A stretch of DNA of 64,000 nt from Pelobates cultripes. Its lineage: Eukaryota; Chordata; Amphibia; Anura; Pelobatidae. This document shows, one piece after another, positions 1 to 11,420 of the stretch. The position numbers and the translations under genes were made by a program. The notes beneath the pieces were generated by a model. That model was not told the origin of the DNA. It was given only the letters and a program-made list of their open reading frames with translations, and searched no databases. The stretch's first letter is position 1; each line of letters starts with the position of its first letter. The stretch spans positions 358,832,943 through 358,896,942 of the forward strand of contig OW240913.1 in NCBI GenBank assembly GCA_933207985.1, given 5' to 3'.

Positions 1-543
1 CCAGCTCCCAGATAGAGCTCTCACGATTCCAAAATGCCTTTCACAACAAAGCTCAATATGTACATTGAATCAATGTCATTAGTTTCCCTTGAAGTGGTCT
101 GGGTGCAATGTCCCATGTCCCTTAACCCTCCAGTGGTAATTATTGCAGTTTCTAAGAAACTGCAGTCCTTACCTCTGAGGGTTGACTCCTCCTCTAGTGG
201 CTGTTTAGAGGGACTTCCAGAATTGAAATGGACCTTTACATGAGGACCTCCAGCATCAGATTTTCCCCATAGGAAGCCTTGAATAATGCTTTCATATGTG
301 GAAATCCTAATGCATGCGTGGCCATTGCCGCGCTTGCCCATTAGGTTTCCGCCGCGGGCGGAAGTCAGCAGGGGAGGAGCGTGGTTGGAGCCTGACTCAA
401 CGCCAAGGGACATCAGTGCTGGATTCAGGTAAGTGACTAAAGGTGTGTTAAACCATTCAGCCATGTGGGAAGGGGGAGGGGGGGCACTGCAGGATTCTAG
501 TGTCAGGAAAACAGCTTTGCTTTCCTGGCACTATAGTATCCCT
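1..543. repeat. TTAA-flanked MITE, left end outside window
   Basis: Non-coding repeat whose right end reads CACTATAGTATCCCT followed by TTAA at 544-547. This is the terminal signature (reverse of AGGGACACTATAG next to TTAA) of several other elements in this window. The interior, for example the 'gtggtctgggtgcaatgt' stretch near 95 and the 'attgcagtttctaagaaa' stretch near 140, recurs in diverged form at about 4735-4800. TTAA targets with termini starting AGGG or CCC are typical of piggyBac-type non-autonomous elements, so that assignment is inference. The left end is not in the window. Short open frames here are not genes. Confidence 0.5.
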
Positions 544-714
544 TTAACTTCCACGTTCCTTTTATTCCACACAGATCAATCTGAAACCATGCTGCTTTGT
601 GAATGTGTATCTAACCATGGCTGGTTAATTAACTGGAAGATTGTCAATCAAGAAGCAACTTCGTAACAGATTCCTCTATTCTAAGTCTCTAAAAGTGACA
701 CTCTAGACCTTTAA

Positions 715-1119
715 AGCTTCAGTGTGTGGGGCTATTGTGTGGTGTTGGGCCTGTGGGGTAGGAGAACAAATTAATATATATAATAAAAATGATGTCCTCC
801 CTTGCCTACCATTTCTTGCAAGCCCTGGTGGTACCTCAAGAGCTGCTAGAGTTGACTATCGCGAGATTGGAGAATTGCCGTGGTAACTCCGGTAACGCTC
901 TGAGCTTGTGAGAGGGGAACCCGGCGGAGCTGCAGGTTAGAGCTCCCCGGGTCCCCTCTCTCACACTCTGCCGGCTGTCACCAAAGTGCTAGCAGGCCGG
1001 AGAGGGAGATCTCTCATCCTAGCACCGGGAAAATAACTTGCAGTACCCCAGGGATGAAGTTAATTAAATACTAAACAGGGACTTTTATTTATTTTGAATT
1101 TGGGCAGTGGAGTGTCCCT
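715..1119. repeat. Probable TTAA-flanked MITE
   Basis: The right end reads GGAGTGTCCCT followed by TTAA (1120-1123), matching the end of the element at 4183-4454. A TTAA also lies at 711-714, but the sequence after it is only weakly complementary to the right end. The left boundary is therefore tentative. The GC-rich core (about 850-1010) resembles part of the mosaic near 23680-23780. Confidence 0.35.
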
Positions 1120-1123
1120 TTAA

Positions 1124-1727
1124 ACAATGTTACTGATTGTATTTACACAACACATGAATAGATTATATGCGTTCCCAAGGAAACCTTGTACGTTATAGCT
1201 CAGTTTGTGAAGGTGCTATACTTGTCAGATTGCGTTTTTTGGAATGTGTGTATCACTGTTTGTCCATACTGTAAGAAATGCATATTGTATAATAATTTGA
1301 TGAATGCAACACTGCCAGCAGTATAGGATACCAATAAAGGGATTCCTTCCGGGACATACAAAGTGCTGGGATTCTTATTTACTCTCTATTTATAGATTGA
1401 TTTTTATTTTTTCCAACTCGTGACGTTAATATTTTTTTTTCTTCCTGTAAGTAATAGTAACAATTCCTATTAATTATCAGTTTTCCAGTACAAAGGTGAC
1501 AATTGAACTACAACTCTATAACCCTCATCCAGCTCTATAACACTCAGCTGTATTGTTGGAGCAAAAACAGAGGCTGGGTTTGTAATTTATGAGTGAAGGG
1601 GCGGACAAATTGGGCTTTTTAATTTTTTTTGTTAAATCTAAAAACACCCGCTCGGCATTAGTAACTGTTACCCGATGTGTCCATTTAATGTAAATAACCC
1701 ATTAAGTCTTGTTTCTTGAAACGCCAG
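1124..1727 (+). other. CNIH4 intron sequence, no further feature seen
   Basis: AT-rich sequence upstream of the penultimate CNIH4 exon. I see no exon, array or element ends. The preceding CNIH4 exon was searched for between 560 and 1700 and not found, so it should lie left of the window. Confidence 0.5.
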
Positions 1728-1868
1728 GTTTATCATGGTGCCAAGTGGAAACCTTGGAGTATTTGATCCAACAGAGATTCACAACAGGGGGCAGCTCAAG
1801 TCACACATGAAGGAAGCCATGATCAAACTTGGGTTCCATCTCCTGTGCTTCTTTATTTACCTATACAG
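1728..1868 (+). CDS. CNIH4: CNIH4 penultimate coding exon
   Basis: Acceptor ACGCCAG precedes 1728 and donor GTCAGT follows 1868. The exon is 141 nt: one base completing a codon, 46 full codons from FIMVPSGN to FFIYLY, and two bases (AG) of the next Ser codon. It holds the conserved [13 protein letters not shown] block before the last membrane helix. Confidence 0.95.
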
Positions 1869-3482
1869 GTCAGTACTCTTGGATTTATGAGCAGGTTAAA
1901 TGGTGCTCATCCAAGCATACTCCGGCTGTGCTGATATTAGTGTATCTGCTTCTGCTTGGTATTGGTAACAATGTTCTAGGGCTAAGCAGATTTACAGTGC
2001 AAAGTTACAAAATTAAAAAGAACAAACGTGTATTCATCATGTTAGGCAGTTATAATTGAATCTATGCTGCTTGTGTAGTGATACTGTCTCGTATGATCTC
2101 AACAATTACCACCATGCAGACACACATACGGAGTCATAGAAAGCTGCCTTTTCACTTGCTTGCACAGCACCTGTAGGTGGCAGATTTGTTGGGTTGTGAA
2201 CAGGTGTCTATCAGTCTGTTAGTACTCTTCACTGCTCACAAGTTTAAAAAAATAAAAGTGGGAGCACATTCTATAAATACTTTTTACTCCCTTTAAATGT
2301 GACAGTATAGATAAGTTTTGTGTCCTGCGCATGTTTCCCAAGAGCTGCTGTAGCCCAGAATTCTATGCTGTGGGCAGTGCAACCTGCAAGGTAGAATCTT
2401 CAGTCTAGAGCAGGGTTAGGCAACCTTAGTCACTCCAGATGTTGTGGACTACATCCCCCTCAATGCTCTTACAACCATAATGATGGCAAAGCATCATGGG
2501 AGCTGTAGTCCAAAACATCTGGAGTGCCAAAGGTTGACTACACCTGGTCTAGATTAAAGTTTTCTGGATTTCTGTCTAGATCAATCTGCAGCTGAAATGT
2601 CCCTGTTTAGAAAATGTCACAGTGTCCGTTTTCTTGCCAGATTCACTCCAAAAGTGAAAGAATTCCATGGCCGGTTAGTGGAATACCAGCTAATATTTCA
2701 TATTAACCTTTATTCAGTGCTGCTTCTGGTTCAGAAAATTCTACTACTTGTCTCACTGTGTGAGAGATTTCACAAGAAGGGATTTAAAAATAAATAAATG
2801 TTCTTTGCTTCCCAGAACCCCAAACCAGAACAGCAGCAGTTGAAATCCCATTGGATATGTCCTAGTCCTTGATATTAAAAACAGAATATTATGGTTTAAA
2901 TGGATCGGACTCTAATCTTTTAGTAGTTTTCAGATAGTTCTCTCTGAGAATCAGAGATCAAGGGGTAAAATCTGAGTTGGATGTGAGTACCCTGAAATCA
3001 AATCCGTTCTATAATTTACCCCGTCATACTGTAAGGGGGATATGTGTGATAGGACAAAATTAACACAGAGACACGCATTGCGTCCTATTTAACATAATCT
3101 GACCTCAGAACTACCTTTGTGAAGGCATCTATAATGTAATCTAGCATCCTGGTATACTAACCTGGGACATATAATGTAGCAATGATGTACACGGATTATA
3201 GTAATTACATACATTCCTACACTGGAGAACTACGTGCTGGTTAATCCAAGAATCCTCTTTTTGAGGAGGTAGAATCTCACCTGACACAGCTTTAGAAATC
3301 GCATGTAGACTTGTAGTTTTGCTTCCCGGCCAGCCGCAGTGTAATGCATTAAGTTATGTGTTTTGAGCACTTGTGCTTTGCTAACCTTGTTATGTTCACT
3401 GTAAATCTCTTTGAAACCTGCTTTCTAACTATATTTCATTACCACTTCCCACAGCATGATTTTGGCCTTAATAAATGACTGA
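1728..3482 (+). CDS. CNIH4: CNIH4, cornichon family protein 4, last two coding exons
   Basis: Partial gene; the 5' exons lie left of the window. Coding segments are 1728-1868 and 3455-3482. Together they encode the C-terminal 55 residues and a stop: a segment with [18 protein letters not shown] and [11 protein letters not shown], then a hydrophobic helix ([13 protein letters not shown]), then SMILALIND. This matches vertebrate CNIH4 almost residue for residue as I recall that family. Cornichon proteins are small multi-pass ER membrane proteins that load cargo into COPII vesicles. CNIH4 is linked to export of G-protein-coupled receptors. The exons are flanked by AG and GT and the phase agrees (AG|C across the intron). 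Orientation is tail to tail with WDR26, which supports orthology. Confidence 0.95.
2411..2546. mobile_element. hAT-type MITE with 8-bp target duplication
   Basis: A 136-bp fold-back element in the last CNIH4 intron. The left end is CAGGGTTAGGCAACCTTAG and the right end is GGTTGACTACACCTG. The inner arms CCAGATGTTGTGGACTACA and TGTAGTCCAAAACATCTGG are inverted copies. It is flanked by GTCTAGAG (2403-2410) and GTCTAGAT (2547-2554), an 8-bp duplication with one mismatch. CAGGG-type ends and 8-bp duplications are hAT features. No coding capacity. Confidence 0.85.
3455..3482 (+). CDS. CNIH4: CNIH4 last coding exon
   Basis: Acceptor CCCACAG ends at 3454. The exon completes Ser with one base, then encodes MILALIND and a TGA at 3480-3482. 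The C-terminus matches CNIH4. The codons for the last residues contain an AATAAA hexamer at 3470-3475. Confidence 0.93.
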
Positions 3483-3975
3483 AAATCTGAGATCGCCAGC
3501 CGCTACACAGTCTGGAGCCGAGCGGCCATGAACAACGTCAAGCAAGACCTTAACTTAGTTACACACAGAGTATTTTTCTTTTCCTATTTTCAAAGCGATA
3601 TTTTTGCTGTATTTTTTAACAAACTATGTAAACATTGACAAAAAAAACCAACTCAAATCTTCCAATTATTAATCAGGTTTCCCGCAAAACAAACTCCAAG
3701 ATTCATGAACTGTTAAATGGCTAGATGCCGCCCTGATCCAGAGACGGCTGGGTACATGATTGGACGTGAATGACCAACTCCTGTGCTCTGGCAAAGTTTC
3801 CCTTTATTAAAAGTCTAGTGAGGCTGTTTTATTTTAAGATACTTCCCTGGGTTTCTCTTGGGACCCGATACGTAGCTACTTTTTATAAATTGAAGCTTTG
3901 TTAGAGTCTGTAAACTTGTGGTAAAGCACTGTGTTCTACATTGCACTCAATAAAAAAAAAAAACCTTTTTTTTTT
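3483..3975 (+). other. CNIH4: CNIH4 3' UTR
   Basis: Non-coding sequence from the stop codon to just beyond an AATAAA hexamer. The exact cleavage point cannot be read; the end given is about 20 nt after the hexamer. No other gene is seen in this stretch. Confidence 0.7.
3949..3954 (+). terminator. CNIH4 polyadenylation signal AATAAA
   Basis: Canonical AATAAA about 470 nt after the stop codon, followed by an A run and a T run (3967-3978) that could act as the downstream U-rich element. Confidence 0.65.
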
Positions 3976-4182
3976 TTCAAATGTTCTGGTTTCCTGGTTC
4001 ACCTTTGCCGAGTTCTTTTTAAGTTCCAAGGAGTAGAGCTTGCCTTTTATGTTGTACATAGGTTAATTGAAAGATTAAACCTCAGCGTCTTTGCCCCTCG
4101 CCCCTTCCCCTGTGAGAGGTGACTAGTTACTTTTCTAGAAAAGCTCATGTTTATGGTAATCCATTCACTAACCTGCCCTTAA

Positions 4183-4454
4183 AGGGATATTCCAGACCCC
4201 TAAGGCACTTTAACTTGCTGAGGCTAGAAATTGCTCAGAGCACCTGCCTTGCAAAGACTTTATACGGAGCTGTACTGGGAAGTCTGTGACTGGGGTTAGA
4301 AGGGGGAAGGGTCGCAAAGGCTGCAGAACTGCAGGTGTTAAAGCTGTTTTTAAAATATACACCAAAACAAAAATACATAATTCAATGCATGCATGTTTTC
4401 ATAGTGGGTGTACCTACTAAACGGAGATTTTTATTATATTTGGACAGTGTCCCT
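4183..4454. mobile_element. TTAA-flanked MITE (piggyBac-like), 272 bp
   Basis: Flanked by TTAA at 4179-4182 and 4455-4458. The ends are AGGGATATTCCAGAC and the inverted counterpart GGACAGTGTCCCT. No open frame of note. A TTAA duplication and AGGG termini fit piggyBac-type non-autonomous elements. Confidence 0.7.
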
Positions 4455-4699
4455 TTAAGTTCAGTAGTGGGAGGATATTAATCTTTAGAAGCACTACCTT
4501 GGTCAAGTTCACAGCTGCTCTGGCCTAACAAGCCTCACACCAAAAGCCTGCTAAAGATTTCCGCTCATGTATACCTCTTACTTTCAGGTCTGATTAAATT
4601 ATCCTGCTCCTGTCTCCACCTTTCAAACTAATTTCATATCTTTGGGCCCGTAGCAAAACAAATACACTAATCTGTTTTGATCATCAGCATGCAAGAAAT

Positions 4700-5110
4700 G
4701 TATTTAAATGCATACTCTAGGCACTTCTTATTGAGGTGGTCTGGCTGCAGTGTCTCTCTTGTTACCCCTGCAATGGAAAACATTGCAGTTTTTGAGAAAT
4801 GGCATTCTTTACATTAATGGGTTAAAACTGCCTCTAGTTGCAGTCTCCCAGACAACCATAGATGGGCTTCCTGCAGTTAGCCGTGCATGCGCATTAGGTC
4901 CCTCCCCCCTCCATTCACTGATGGTGGAGGAGGAGCATGTCAAACTTATTTATTTAACATCCAAACCTTCGAAGCCAGCAACTACCTGGTACACACATCA
5001 GGTTACATTATGATAGCAGAAATACAAGCGATGTATATAGGGTCCCTCTCCTCCTGTCAATCATTTCTCCGCATAGAGGTTTAAGCTAGGACTAAGTGAC
5101 AAGAGAGCAG
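4700..5110. repeat. MITE-related fragment similar to the element at 1-543
   Basis: Shares ordered blocks with the first element in the window: 'gtggtctggctgcagtgt', 'attgcagtttttgagaaa', a 'cctctagt' block and a 'gcatgcgcattaggt' block. Element ends were not located. The short open frames inside are not believed to be genes. Confidence 0.4.
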
Positions 5111-6289
5111 GAGAACCCTCCTACACTAACTTTCTGTGCAATCATTGTTCTATAGGTCTGGAATTCCACTTTAAAGCTATGGCAGCATAAGGATTGGTAA
5201 AGTCAGTTACTGTATCTGTGATAGGCCACTGCAGAAGTTGCAAAAGCCTGACTATTTGCAGCAAATGCAGGGCTGTCAAAAGTATGTATTTTTTTGCATT
5301 TACTTCTAAGGCATTTATCTTTATTAAAGTATGAAAATGGATACCTCCACACTGTTTCAAAACAAGTGCCACTTTATATCACTGATTAATGGAGTTTTCC
5401 TCATGTTTTCATGAAGTGTGTTCAACTCAATGAAGTGGTTTTGGTGCATAGATCAATCCTATGCCACACTTCCTGTGTGGGTATGTGGATTAGAACTTTT
5501 GCTTAGAATTATTCTCCCTTTTGCAAATGTAACAGCTTTAATTTGTAGTACACTATATTCACACACACACATTTTATTTAAACAAATTGTAACAGAACCG
5601 AGCTAAAGTAACAGTAAGGTATAACACTCTAGTGAAAAGAAGGGGCAAACCAAAATCAACCCTGGTACACCGGTTGGGGTCACTACCTCTGTTTCTGTCA
5701 AAGGCCTTGATCATGTCTAAAATTAAACTAAACGCTGCAGTGGAATTACCCAAATTGCAATTGGAGAATTACAAATAGCCATATGGAGATTTAACCAATT
5801 TCTGTCAAATAAATGGCAGCATACCGGTAATGCAAAGTCAGATAAAATACGATTAACCAAATGTTCTCAAGGCTGCAATGAACCATTGTACATGGATCAG
5901 TGGCAGAACCATCATCGAGAGGGCCCTAGTGCACAAGCGTGGCCACACCACCATCTGTTGTACAACTCTTACGATGCTTTTCCAGCTGCGGATCAACCAT
6001 TTGTCCATCCTTGCAGGGTTGTATTTAGCACTGAGCAGTGTTTGTGTATTTGAATGCAGGCATGTTTTTGCATGGAGTATGTATTAGTGAATGTGTATTT
6101 GTATGTAGAGCTGGCGAGAAGCTGACATCTATACACAGACGGACACATGTAGGTCACAATGTACACCTCTTCTTTCCTACCTTTTGGATGCAGGAGGGTG
6201 GCTTCTGCGGACTGTCCCCCTCCTCAACAGAGCTCAGAGTGTCAGCTTAACCAGCTCAGACAATGAGTGTGGTTCTGCATTGGTTGTGA
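5111..6289. other. Intergenic sequence, no gene seen
   Basis: Ordinary AT-rich intergenic DNA with a short CA repeat near 5561. I see no splice-bounded coding segment, array or element ends. Confidence 0.5.
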
Positions 6290-7047
6290 TTTTTTTTTTT
6301 TCTTAAACATTTTTATTATTTTTCTTTTTCCATTCATATAATACAAAATACATACAAAAACATACTTTACAAATATAAACATTAACAAGACAAACTCTTA
6401 CACATTACAATTGAGAGGAGTATTGGCCAAGAGTTCTGGGAGGAATAAATAGTGTCTTCCCCTTCCTTAGGGGATTATAAATCATATTAAACGTTTCTGG
6501 GTAAGTATGTCTATGAAAGTGCAAGTGCTTTTGTAAGACAGTTCTCTCTTAGTTTTTTATTCTTCGCTGAGGAATTGATGTCCTTAATTATAATATAAAC
6601 TGCTCTTTCAAATGTATGTAACTAATTTCCATAGATTGATTCCATCTTCTCACCATCAGAATCTTTATGACCATAAAGCAGTGTACGACCAGATAAAATT
6701 GAGATGGTTTCAAGATTGGCTAACCCAAATGTAATAATGCTGCCGGGGGATTTTTTATCAATTTTAATCTTATCAAATCTATACATATCTATATATCTGA
6801 TCCCAAAGTTTTTTTAATTTTTGGGCAATTTCACCATATATGTATGTAACTACCTACCCTTTCCATACATCTCCAGCACATCTTTGATGCATTAGGATCT
6901 ATTCTGTTCAATCGTGTTGGTACAATATACCATCTGTTACATATTTTATAAAACGTTTCTCTTAAAGATATATTATGGATAAATACTCCTCCCCCCCCCC
7001 CCCATATAGTATGTTTGATTTTAATATTAAGTTATGTTTCCCACTTA
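6290..7047 (-). mobile_element. L1 LINE 3' end (minus strand) with poly(A) tail
   Basis: A run of T at about 6290-6302 on the + strand is the poly(A) tail of a minus-strand retrotransposon. It is followed inward by TTTTTATT, the complement of an AATAAA-type signal. The piece runs to the (ATT)n tail of an L2 inserted at about 7048, after which L1 ORF2 sequence resumes. It is read as the 3' part of the same L1 that continues at 8961-10907, 22598-23385 and 25086-26879. A C10-12 run at about 6991-7003 interrupts it. Confidence 0.6.
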
Positions 7048-8960
7048 ATAATTATTATTATTATTTTATTATTTATATAGCGCCAACAAATTCCGTAGCG
7101 CTGAACAATGGGTGGACTAACAAACACATAATTGAGATCAGACCACTAACGTACAGGAACAGAGGGGGTTGAGGGCCCTGCTCGATGAGCTTGCATGCTA
7201 GAGGGAGTGGGGTATAGTGACACAAAGGGTTAAAGTAGGGGAATTAAATAGTTTGTTACAGAAGGGTTTATTGAGTGCTTGGTAGGTCATTTTTGACAGG
7301 TGAAGGAACGGAGTCATGGGGTGGGGGATGAGAAACCTGCTGACAGTTTAATTGATACGCTTTAATAAAGAAGTGAGTTTTCAAAGATTTTTTGAAGGAA
7401 TGGAGGCTGGGTGAAAGTCTGATTGAGGAGGGAAGGGAGTTCCACAGAATAGGTGCAGCCCTGGAGAAGTCTTGAAGGCGAGCATCAGAGGTGGGGATCC
7501 GGGCAGAGGATAGGAGTAGGTCTTGGGCTGAGCACAGGGGTCTCGACGGGACATACTTGTGTATGAGGGAGGATAGGTATGTTGGAGCAGCATTATGTAG
7601 GGATTTGTAAGCAAGCGCCAGAATTTTGAATTGGGCCCTATATCTAACTGGAAGCCAATGCAGGGACTGACAGAGCGTGGAGGCGTGGGAGGTGCGACCG
7701 GACAGGAAAATAAGCCTCGCAGCCGTATTCATTATAGATTGCAGCGGTGCAAGCTGGGAACATGTAAGACCGGTGAGAAGGGGATTGCAATAGTCAAGGC
7801 GAGAGAGAACAACAGCATGAACTAGTACCTTAGCCGCGTCCGGCGTTAGATATGGGCGGATGCGCGCTATGTTCTTGAGTTGGAAGCGACAGGATTTGGC
7901 TATTGATTGAACATGGGGAGTAAAAGAGAGATCAGAATCAAAAAGAACCCCTAGGCAGCGAGCCTGGGAGGTAGAGGTGATAGTAGTGCCGTTGACTTGG
8001 ATGGCGACAGACACAGGAGTAGCAGCACTTGAGGGAGGAAAAACTAGAAGTTCTGTTTTGGACAGGTTGAGTTTAAGGAAGTGAGCAGCCATCCAGTTGG
8101 AAATAGCAGAGAGGCAGTCAGAAACACGAGTCAAGGTGGGCGGAGAGAGATCAGGGGAGGACAGGTAGATTTGCGTGTCATCTGCATATAAATGGTATTG
8201 GACACCAAAAGAGCTGATGAGTTTACCAAGGGAGGCAGTATAGATAGAGAACAGTAGGGGGCCGAGGACAGAACCTTGGGGGACGCCGACAGGGAGGGGT
8301 TGGGGAGAAGAGGCAGAGCCAGAGAAAGAAACACTGAAGGAGCGCTGGGAGAGGTAGGAGGAGCACCAGGAGAGAGCAGAATCCCGTAGGCCAAAGTTAC
8401 GGAGAATGTGAAGAAGCTGTTGATGATCAACAGTGTCCAAGGCGGCAGAAAGATCAAGGAGGATTAGGATAGAGTATTGGCCGCGAGATTTAGCAGCAAT
8501 TAAATCGTTGGATACTTTGGTCACAGCAGTTTTGACAGAGTGACCAGCGCGGAATCCAGACTGAAGGGGGTCAAGCAGATTCAAGAAAGTCTGTCAATCT
8601 GGCGTAGACAACTCTCTCAAGGATCTTGGAGGCAAATGGCAGTAGCGAGATAGGGCGGTAGTTGGATGGGGAGTTGGGATCAAGGTTGGGCTTTTTCAGA
8701 ATTGGGGTTACGGTTGCATGTTTGAAGGCAGAGGGAAATGTGCCAGAGGAAAGGGAGAGATTGAAAATGTTAGCGAGAGGAAGAGCAAGAGAGGGAGACA
8801 AAGTGCGGATGAGATGCGAGGGAATAGGATCGAGGGAGCAGGTGGTGGGGCAGAGGACAGGAGCAGAGCAGAAACCTCTTGTGCTGTAGCAGGTGCAAAT
8901 GAGCTTAGGATGACAGGGGGAGTGGGGTTGGGTGATGTATTGATACTGGTTGGAGAATGA
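7048..8960 (-). mobile_element. L2-type LINE, 5'-truncated, inserted in the L1
   Basis: Minus-strand non-LTR retrotransposon. On the + strand it starts with an (ATT)n run followed by ATTTATATAGCGCCAAC, the complement of the L2 3' tail. The same tail ends the second copy near 55040. The reverse transcriptase frame covers 8584-7268, and an upstream frame covers 8801-8571. Beyond about 8960 the sequence no longer looks like L2; I could not identify its target duplication. Confidence 0.85.
7268..8801 (-). pseudogene. L2 reverse transcriptase ORF, one frame break
   Basis: Reverse transcriptase of an L2/CR1-group LINE. The upstream part (8801-8571) has the NYRPISLLPF and SKILERVV motifs. It changes frame near 8575-8584 into a 438-codon stop-free frame with [13 protein letters not shown] (motif A, where FDTVDH is usual), [13 protein letters not shown] (motif B) and the catalytic YADDTQIY (motif C). 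A conserved C-terminal region with SRLDYCN, LHWLPV and LWNSLP follows. The endonuclease domain is absent because of 5' truncation. The long open 3' part suggests a fairly recent insertion, younger than the L1 it sits in. The element is not autonomous in this state. Confidence 0.85.
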
Positions 8961-10907
8961 ACATTTTCGACTGACTTTTTTGTAGTGTAGATAATATTAG
9001 AACGTATGACTTGGATAAGAGTTTAGAGATTGCCATTGGATCAAAAACCTGTTTCATAAAAGTGATGTTTTTTTTTGTTGTTTTTTTATATATGTGATTG
9101 AATTCTTAGATAACTGAATATCCCAAAATTGGGGAGATCATATTCCTTTACTAAAACAGAAAAAGGTTTAATTTTCCCTTTCTTCATCAAATTATCCTTA
9201 ATATTTCTATCTTTCCATTTATCTAAATTTATGTCATCTATGAGAGATTCCAAAATCTCCAGTTCAATAAAACCATATATTTTCCCATTGCACTGCATGG
9301 TGTTTTTAATCTTAGACCATGTTGGAATAATATGAGTTAGAATGCTATTATTTCTTTCTTTTACATTTTCCATACCCAGTTTCCTGCCATATAATTTTGT
9401 TCAGATATTTTATGATCAGTTGGTCTGTTTCTAGTCAAAACCATCCTGTTTCCCTCATCTCCCTTTTAGTTAGAGTCTGTATATGGTAAACTATACTGGC
9501 TTCATAATGTTTTTTGATATTTGGGAAATTTAGTCCTCCCTGGCTTGGGTTATTACTCAAGTGGTTTAATCTAATTCGAGGTTTTTTTATTTTATTTTTA
9601 TAATTCCTTATTTTAATTTGTGCATAGAGTTTAGAGTTATTAAAGTATCATCCGCATACATGCACAACTTTCAATCACTCCTGTTTGTTAGAACTCCTCT
9701 GATAAATGGATTTTTTCTTATTTTTTCAGCAAGAGGTTCGATAGATAAAACGTATAAAATTGGTGAGAGGGGACAACCCTGTTGGGTACCATTATTCAGT
9801 GAAAACCATTCAGAACATAAGTCTATCCCCACAACTCTAGCTGTTGCTCCCTGGTATAATGATCTTATTGCTAATAACATCCATCCACAAAAACCAAAGG
9901 ATTCCAAAGCTCTAAACATATATCCCCAGCCGACCCTATCAAAGGCCCTCTCTGCATCCAATGACAGGGTCAGCAGAGTACAGCCACTACTCTCCCCCCA
10001 ATCCAGTATATCAATCAGACGTCAAACTTGCTTGTCTATTTAGGACAAAACCGAACTGATCTTCATGAATTAAACGTGGGAGCACTCCCTTTATCCTTTC
10101 TGCCAAAATTGCTGAGAACAGCTTTGAATCAACATTTATCAAAGAAATTTGGGTCGATAGTTTTTGACTTATTGTGGATATTTATCTTTCTTCAAAATAG
10201 GCAGTATATTTGCACACAGCAATTCCGTCGGTGCCGCACCTTTAATAGCAATCTCATTAAATGTATTAGTTAAAGGTTCGCTTAGCATATCTCAATACAT
10301 CCTGTAGAATGTATTATTCAGACCGTCAGGTCCAGGCGTTTTAAAATTGGCAAGTTTATCAATAGCCTTTTAAAATTCTAATTTAGTCAGGGGGGAATTT
10401 TGGATTAAACTTTGCTCCTGTGTGATTCTGGGAAGATTAATTTCTTTCACATAGCTAATTAACCCTTGTTCATCAGATCGATTTACAATGTTATACAAGT
10501 CGGAGTAATATTCTTGAAAAACCTTATTTTCTCTGGGTTTCTGTATTTTTTCTTAATTGAAACATATTATTCTATTTTTCCCTTCCCTTTTTATTTTGTT
10601 AACCATCTTGAAATCCTGTTATTATCATAATAGTAATGAACTTTCAACCTCTCTAAATAATTATTTATTCTTTTTAATTCTATGGAATTTATTTTCTCTC
10701 AATTCACTTAATTGATTTAATGTTTCTTCTGTCAGTTGGTCTTTATTTCTGCTCAATAATTTTTAGTATTCTAAATATAACTCCGCTCTGAAGGCACCGT
10801 TTTGTTTATCTTACTTTTAAGTTTTATGAAATATCCTCTTGACACAGTCGTAAAAGCACACCATAGCGTTGCATAGGATTTACCTTCTGTGTTGTTTTCC
10901 TTAAAAT
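8961..10907 (-). pseudogene. L1 ORF2 reverse transcriptase and C-terminal region, decayed
   Basis: Minus-strand L1 ORF2 remains. At 9961-9671 the translation has MDAERAFDRVGW (RT motif A), GTQQGCPLSPILYVLSIEPLA (motif B) and 'RSD' near the edge of motif C, all typical of the L1 clade. At 9373-9086 a further open piece (KIKPFSVLVKEYDLP and similar) fits the ORF2 C-terminal region. Between them are several frame breaks and stops, so this copy is dead. It continues across the retrovirus insertion into endonuclease sequence at 22598-23385. Confidence 0.75.
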
Positions 10908-10912
10908 ATAGT
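10908..10912. repeat. ERV target site duplication ATAGT, left copy
   Basis: ATAGT lies immediately before the TG of the 5' LTR and is repeated directly after the CA of the 3' LTR at 22593-22597. A 5-bp duplication marks one retroviral integration event into the L1. Confidence 0.9.
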
Positions 10913-11244
10913 TGTTGTGGAAATAAGGTCTGCACATATTTCCTAGTTAGTGAAAATGTCTATTTACTCATTCCACGATATATCATATATAAAGCTGAGC
11001 ACACATGTTTTAATCAAAATGGCTGCTAGAAGCTTCTAAACCCTCCTCCCCCCCCCCTTTCCCTTCTTAAACACCAACTAACTACCTCGTGCAGCAAGAT
11101 GGCGCCGGAAAACCGTGGGAGACCCTCATGGCCCCGGTGATATCACTTCAGTAGGCAGAGCATTAGAGCAACCACTTAACACCTAACCAATAATTGATGT
11201 ATTATTCTATGTTATCTCTGACAATGCTTATGATGTAATTTTGC

Positions 11245-11252
11245 TTTAAAAG
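11245..11252 (+). promoter_or_regulatory. LTR TATA-like box
   Basis: TTTAAAAG lies about 20 nt before the LTR AATAAA. This close spacing implies a short R region. No other TATA-like motif stands out nearby. Confidence 0.5.
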
Positions 11253-11271
11253 GGACCTGCCGTCCCCTCTG

Positions 11272-11277
11272 AATAAA
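11272..11277 (+). terminator. LTR polyadenylation signal
   Basis: AATAAA in the 5' LTR. The matching hexamer in the 3' LTR (22446-22451) would end the proviral transcript. Confidence 0.7.
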
Positions 11278-11420
11278 CTTTCCTCAAGTTATTCAACAAC
11301 CTGGAACCTGTGTCTGGTGTGAATTACTTCAGGGAGCGTGCACGCATTGTTTCATTGATTTGGCCAGGGGCAGATACACAAAGAAATAATCAATGTATTG
11401 ATTGATTTTTCCATTTCAAT

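Larger units (their letters stand above)
10913..11418 (+). repeat. ERV 5' LTR
   Basis: 506 bp, starts TGTTGTGG and ends CATTTCA. It has a TATA-like TTTAAAAG at 11245-11252 and AATAAA at 11272-11277, followed by a TG-rich stretch. Compared with the 3' LTR I count four substitutions, all transitions, and a different C-tract near 11046-11058. Confidence 0.95.

Noticed and set aside
21..464. 147-codon minus-strand frame at the window start
   Set aside because: It lies wholly in a MITE, and a similar element copy at 4700-5110 does not keep the frame.
560..1727. Possible earlier CNIH4 exon
   Set aside because: No segment encoding the expected preceding cornichon residues with splice sites was found, so it should lie outside the window.
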